From Rhabdornis inornatus (lineage: Eukaryota > Chordata > Aves > Passeriformes > Rhabdornithidae): 64,000 bases of DNA. The position numbers and the translations under genes are program-made. The notes under the pieces were generated by a model. The model was given only the letters and a program-made list of their open reading frames with translations, was not told the origin of the DNA and made no database searches. This document shows positions 61,771 through 64,000 of the stretch, one piece after another. Each line of letters starts with the position of its first letter. Position 1 is the stretch's first letter. The stretch is taken from contig VWZS01007622.1 of assembly GCA_013397075.1 (NCBI GenBank), forward strand, positions 124,001-188,000. The letters run 5' to 3'.

Positions 61771-64000
61771 GAGTGTTTGGTTTTATTTATTCATATTTAG
61801 ATTTCCTTCAGATCTCTCTCCTCGCTTTTTAATGCTACATTTGAAGTTGCATTGTGATTTGGGCCCTATACAGCTTTCTATATAATTTTCATTACCAGTT
61901 TTTAATTGTCTTACTGTTTTTTTTCTCTCATACTGTTAGAAAAAAGAGAATCTTTGAGTAGGGTGTATGATGCTTTTATTTCACTGTGCAGATTGGAGGG
62001 ATGTGTTGAAATTATGTCTCGTAAATGATGGACCAGAAGCAACTTCCAGCATTCTGGGGCACAGGTCAAATAAATTATCAAGATCCTTTTGAATATGTAT
62101 GGATGGCCTCAAGCTTCCCATGAAAACCTTCTCCTGTGTAGTGTCTAAGGCTTTTTCTGTTTCATTAAGTGATGATTCCTTGTCTGTGCTGCTGCACTGA
62201 AGCACTGTGTCTTTTCCTGGCAACCAGATGTGTTTGTCACTTTGAGCAGACACCAATGAGTTTCAGGATTTATCATTGCACTGAGTGTGTGGAAACTCTT
62301 TATTGGTGTCTCTGGACATTGTAGGATCAGATCCTTACTGCCACATTCTTCATGTAGCCTTCTCCATTATGTAGTTTTCAACAGACTGTACATACAGAGC
62401 AACTTTGTGCATGTTCTGTAACATTTTGCAATTTTAAGCTATGCAAAAATGAATGAACGTTTTTGAGAGATTGGGGCTGCATTCCCGGTATGGCCATTTG
62501 GGGCTGCAGAATGGCAAAATGATGATGACTTTGGCTCTGCTGTAGCACCTATTCCTATGTTAGGTTTGTTTTGGGTCAAACAACAACTGTGGGGTGACTT
62601 AGCCTCTCGGTACCTTATATTGTCAAAGAATATGGTAATAGGATATACCAAGCTAATAAGGTAAATTGGGAATAGAAACATCAGAGAAGAGAAACTTTTG
62701 TTTAAGAGTGGCTAATATCATTGTTCCCCCTAGAATTTCTCTCTATGCAAGAAGAGGGCAGCAGGATTTCATGATCTATGGAAACCTTCCACTGAGGTCA
62801 AGATTGTGATCATCTGTGTCAGTTGGACATAGCCCAACTGGTGGAATGAACTATGGCCACAACTACTTTTACTCACACCTCTGTTGCCCCTTGAGTCTAG
62901 TATCATGATTAAATCTGCCAAATACTGCCTTTGTAGTATTAGTCAAGATGTCAACTGCTGCAGCCACTACCAGACAATGTGTCTAGATTTTGTGCCTATT
63001 CATATATCTTAGTAAGTTTACTTTTATTTAACTATAAGGGAAAACAAGATGGCTTTTTTGCAATGTGGTGTTGCAGTTGGAGACAGGGGTTGTATTACAG
63101 TGGTGTTACAAGCCTCAGGGCTTCTAACAAAGAAAATAAAATTTTTAAAAAGCCAAAAAAGCACTAAACTCTAACTTTAGAACAACAGTTCATTTGAAAG
63201 GTAATAAGTATAAAAGAGTTGCATCAGGAACCTCACTGACTATAAAGAGCAGGAGGAGTCTTTTCTACCTTAATTTTATACTCTTCCATTCCACACACTT
63301 GAATGAGCACAGTTTGATTTCATTTTCTTTTAATGGAAAACAAAGAAGTAATGGTCTGTACATTTCCAGCAACTGACTTCCTTGAGTTCAATGCAGTAGA
63401 CAATTGCAGGTTTATAAAGTGATGCTGCTATGTCAGTGAAAATAAGGAAGAGAAAGCCTTTGAATGAGTAAATAATTTCTGTGACCACAAGAACAACTTG
63501 CTGATTGCAAACAACAGTTATTATTGCTTCATAAGCTGAGCTGAGGTCCTTGTTGCAGTGAAGGTCCCTCAATACCAATATGCCTTGCAGTGGGGTGTAA
63601 AGGTAAGAGCTGGTAATGTTCATACTGAAGATTTTGTGATACCTTTGTATCTTCATTTAAGAAAGCAAATTCACTCCTATTAGCGATTGCCACTTGATTA
63701 ATTACATTTCCTTAGATTTGGCAAGCAGCAAGATAAAATATTACTTTCTACCATTAATTTTCTGCTTGAATTTTTATTCTGTTTGAAGGGTATAACGGTA
63801 ATACCCTGCTGAAAAACATAAAATTTGCTAGTCAAGGGAGTCTTTTCAGTTAATAGAAATCAATTGGCTAACTTTTATGTTATACAACTGAAATCAAAAT
63901 TTAAACAATCCAGCCAACCAAACCCCATAATCCTATTCTTGATTAGTTATTTGGGTTCAGGAGATAAAATTGACTGCATGAAGTGGATATGGGTATTTCA
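61771..64000. other. No gene or clear repeat seen to the window end
   Basis: AT-rich sequence with only short, unsupported open frames. Confidence 0.5.

Overview
The window looks like non-coding DNA of a bird nuclear chromosome. It is AT-rich with scattered T and A homopolymers and no operon-like or dense coding structure. At least four fragments match the 3' end of the CR1 LINE, the typical avian retrotransposon, and several old, decayed MIR-like SINE fragments are present. I cannot name the species or assign the locus to a known gene.

Coding evidence is sparse and on the + strand. The best is a pair of phase-compatible exon candidates at 15723-15906 and 22976-23317. Both are fully open, have good splice sites, and would join in phase 0 to give a cysteine-rich stretch of about 175 residues with possible N-glycosylation sites. 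I do not recognise the protein. A possible terminal exon of another transcript lies at the left edge (90-188). Two short, weaker exon candidates lie at 55935-56018 and 58468-58556, and a 29-base micro-exon or pseudo-exon at 17591-17619 sits between the two main exons.

Layout: 1-14 kb is mostly featureless, with a GC-rich CpG-containing patch near 3.0-3.3 kb, a homeodomain-site-rich AT block near 7.1-7.3 kb, T tracts, and a 4-base N gap at 12643-12646. A reverse-strand CR1 tail lies at 14.2-14.4 kb. The 15.7-23.3 kb segment holds the two main exon candidates and a possible regulatory block near 18 kb. From 23 to 35 kb there is little except a TATA/MEF2-like site, an old-repeat-like segment and a compact hairpin cluster. 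Near 35.0-35.2 kb is a strong candidate regulatory element ending in a canonical G-quadruplex motif. MIR-like fragments lie at about 35.5-35.9 kb and 42.2-48.7 kb, and a GC-rich block of unknown origin at 39.3-39.9 kb. CR1 tails recur at 49.6, 50.5 and 61.4-61.8 kb; the last may be an element split by an insertion. Blocks near 54.2, 58.1 and 59.1 kb look like conserved non-coding DNA.

Most of the window is best read as intron or intergenic sequence. Everything here comes from reading the sequence by eye; repeat calls rest on remembered consensus features and no alignment was run.
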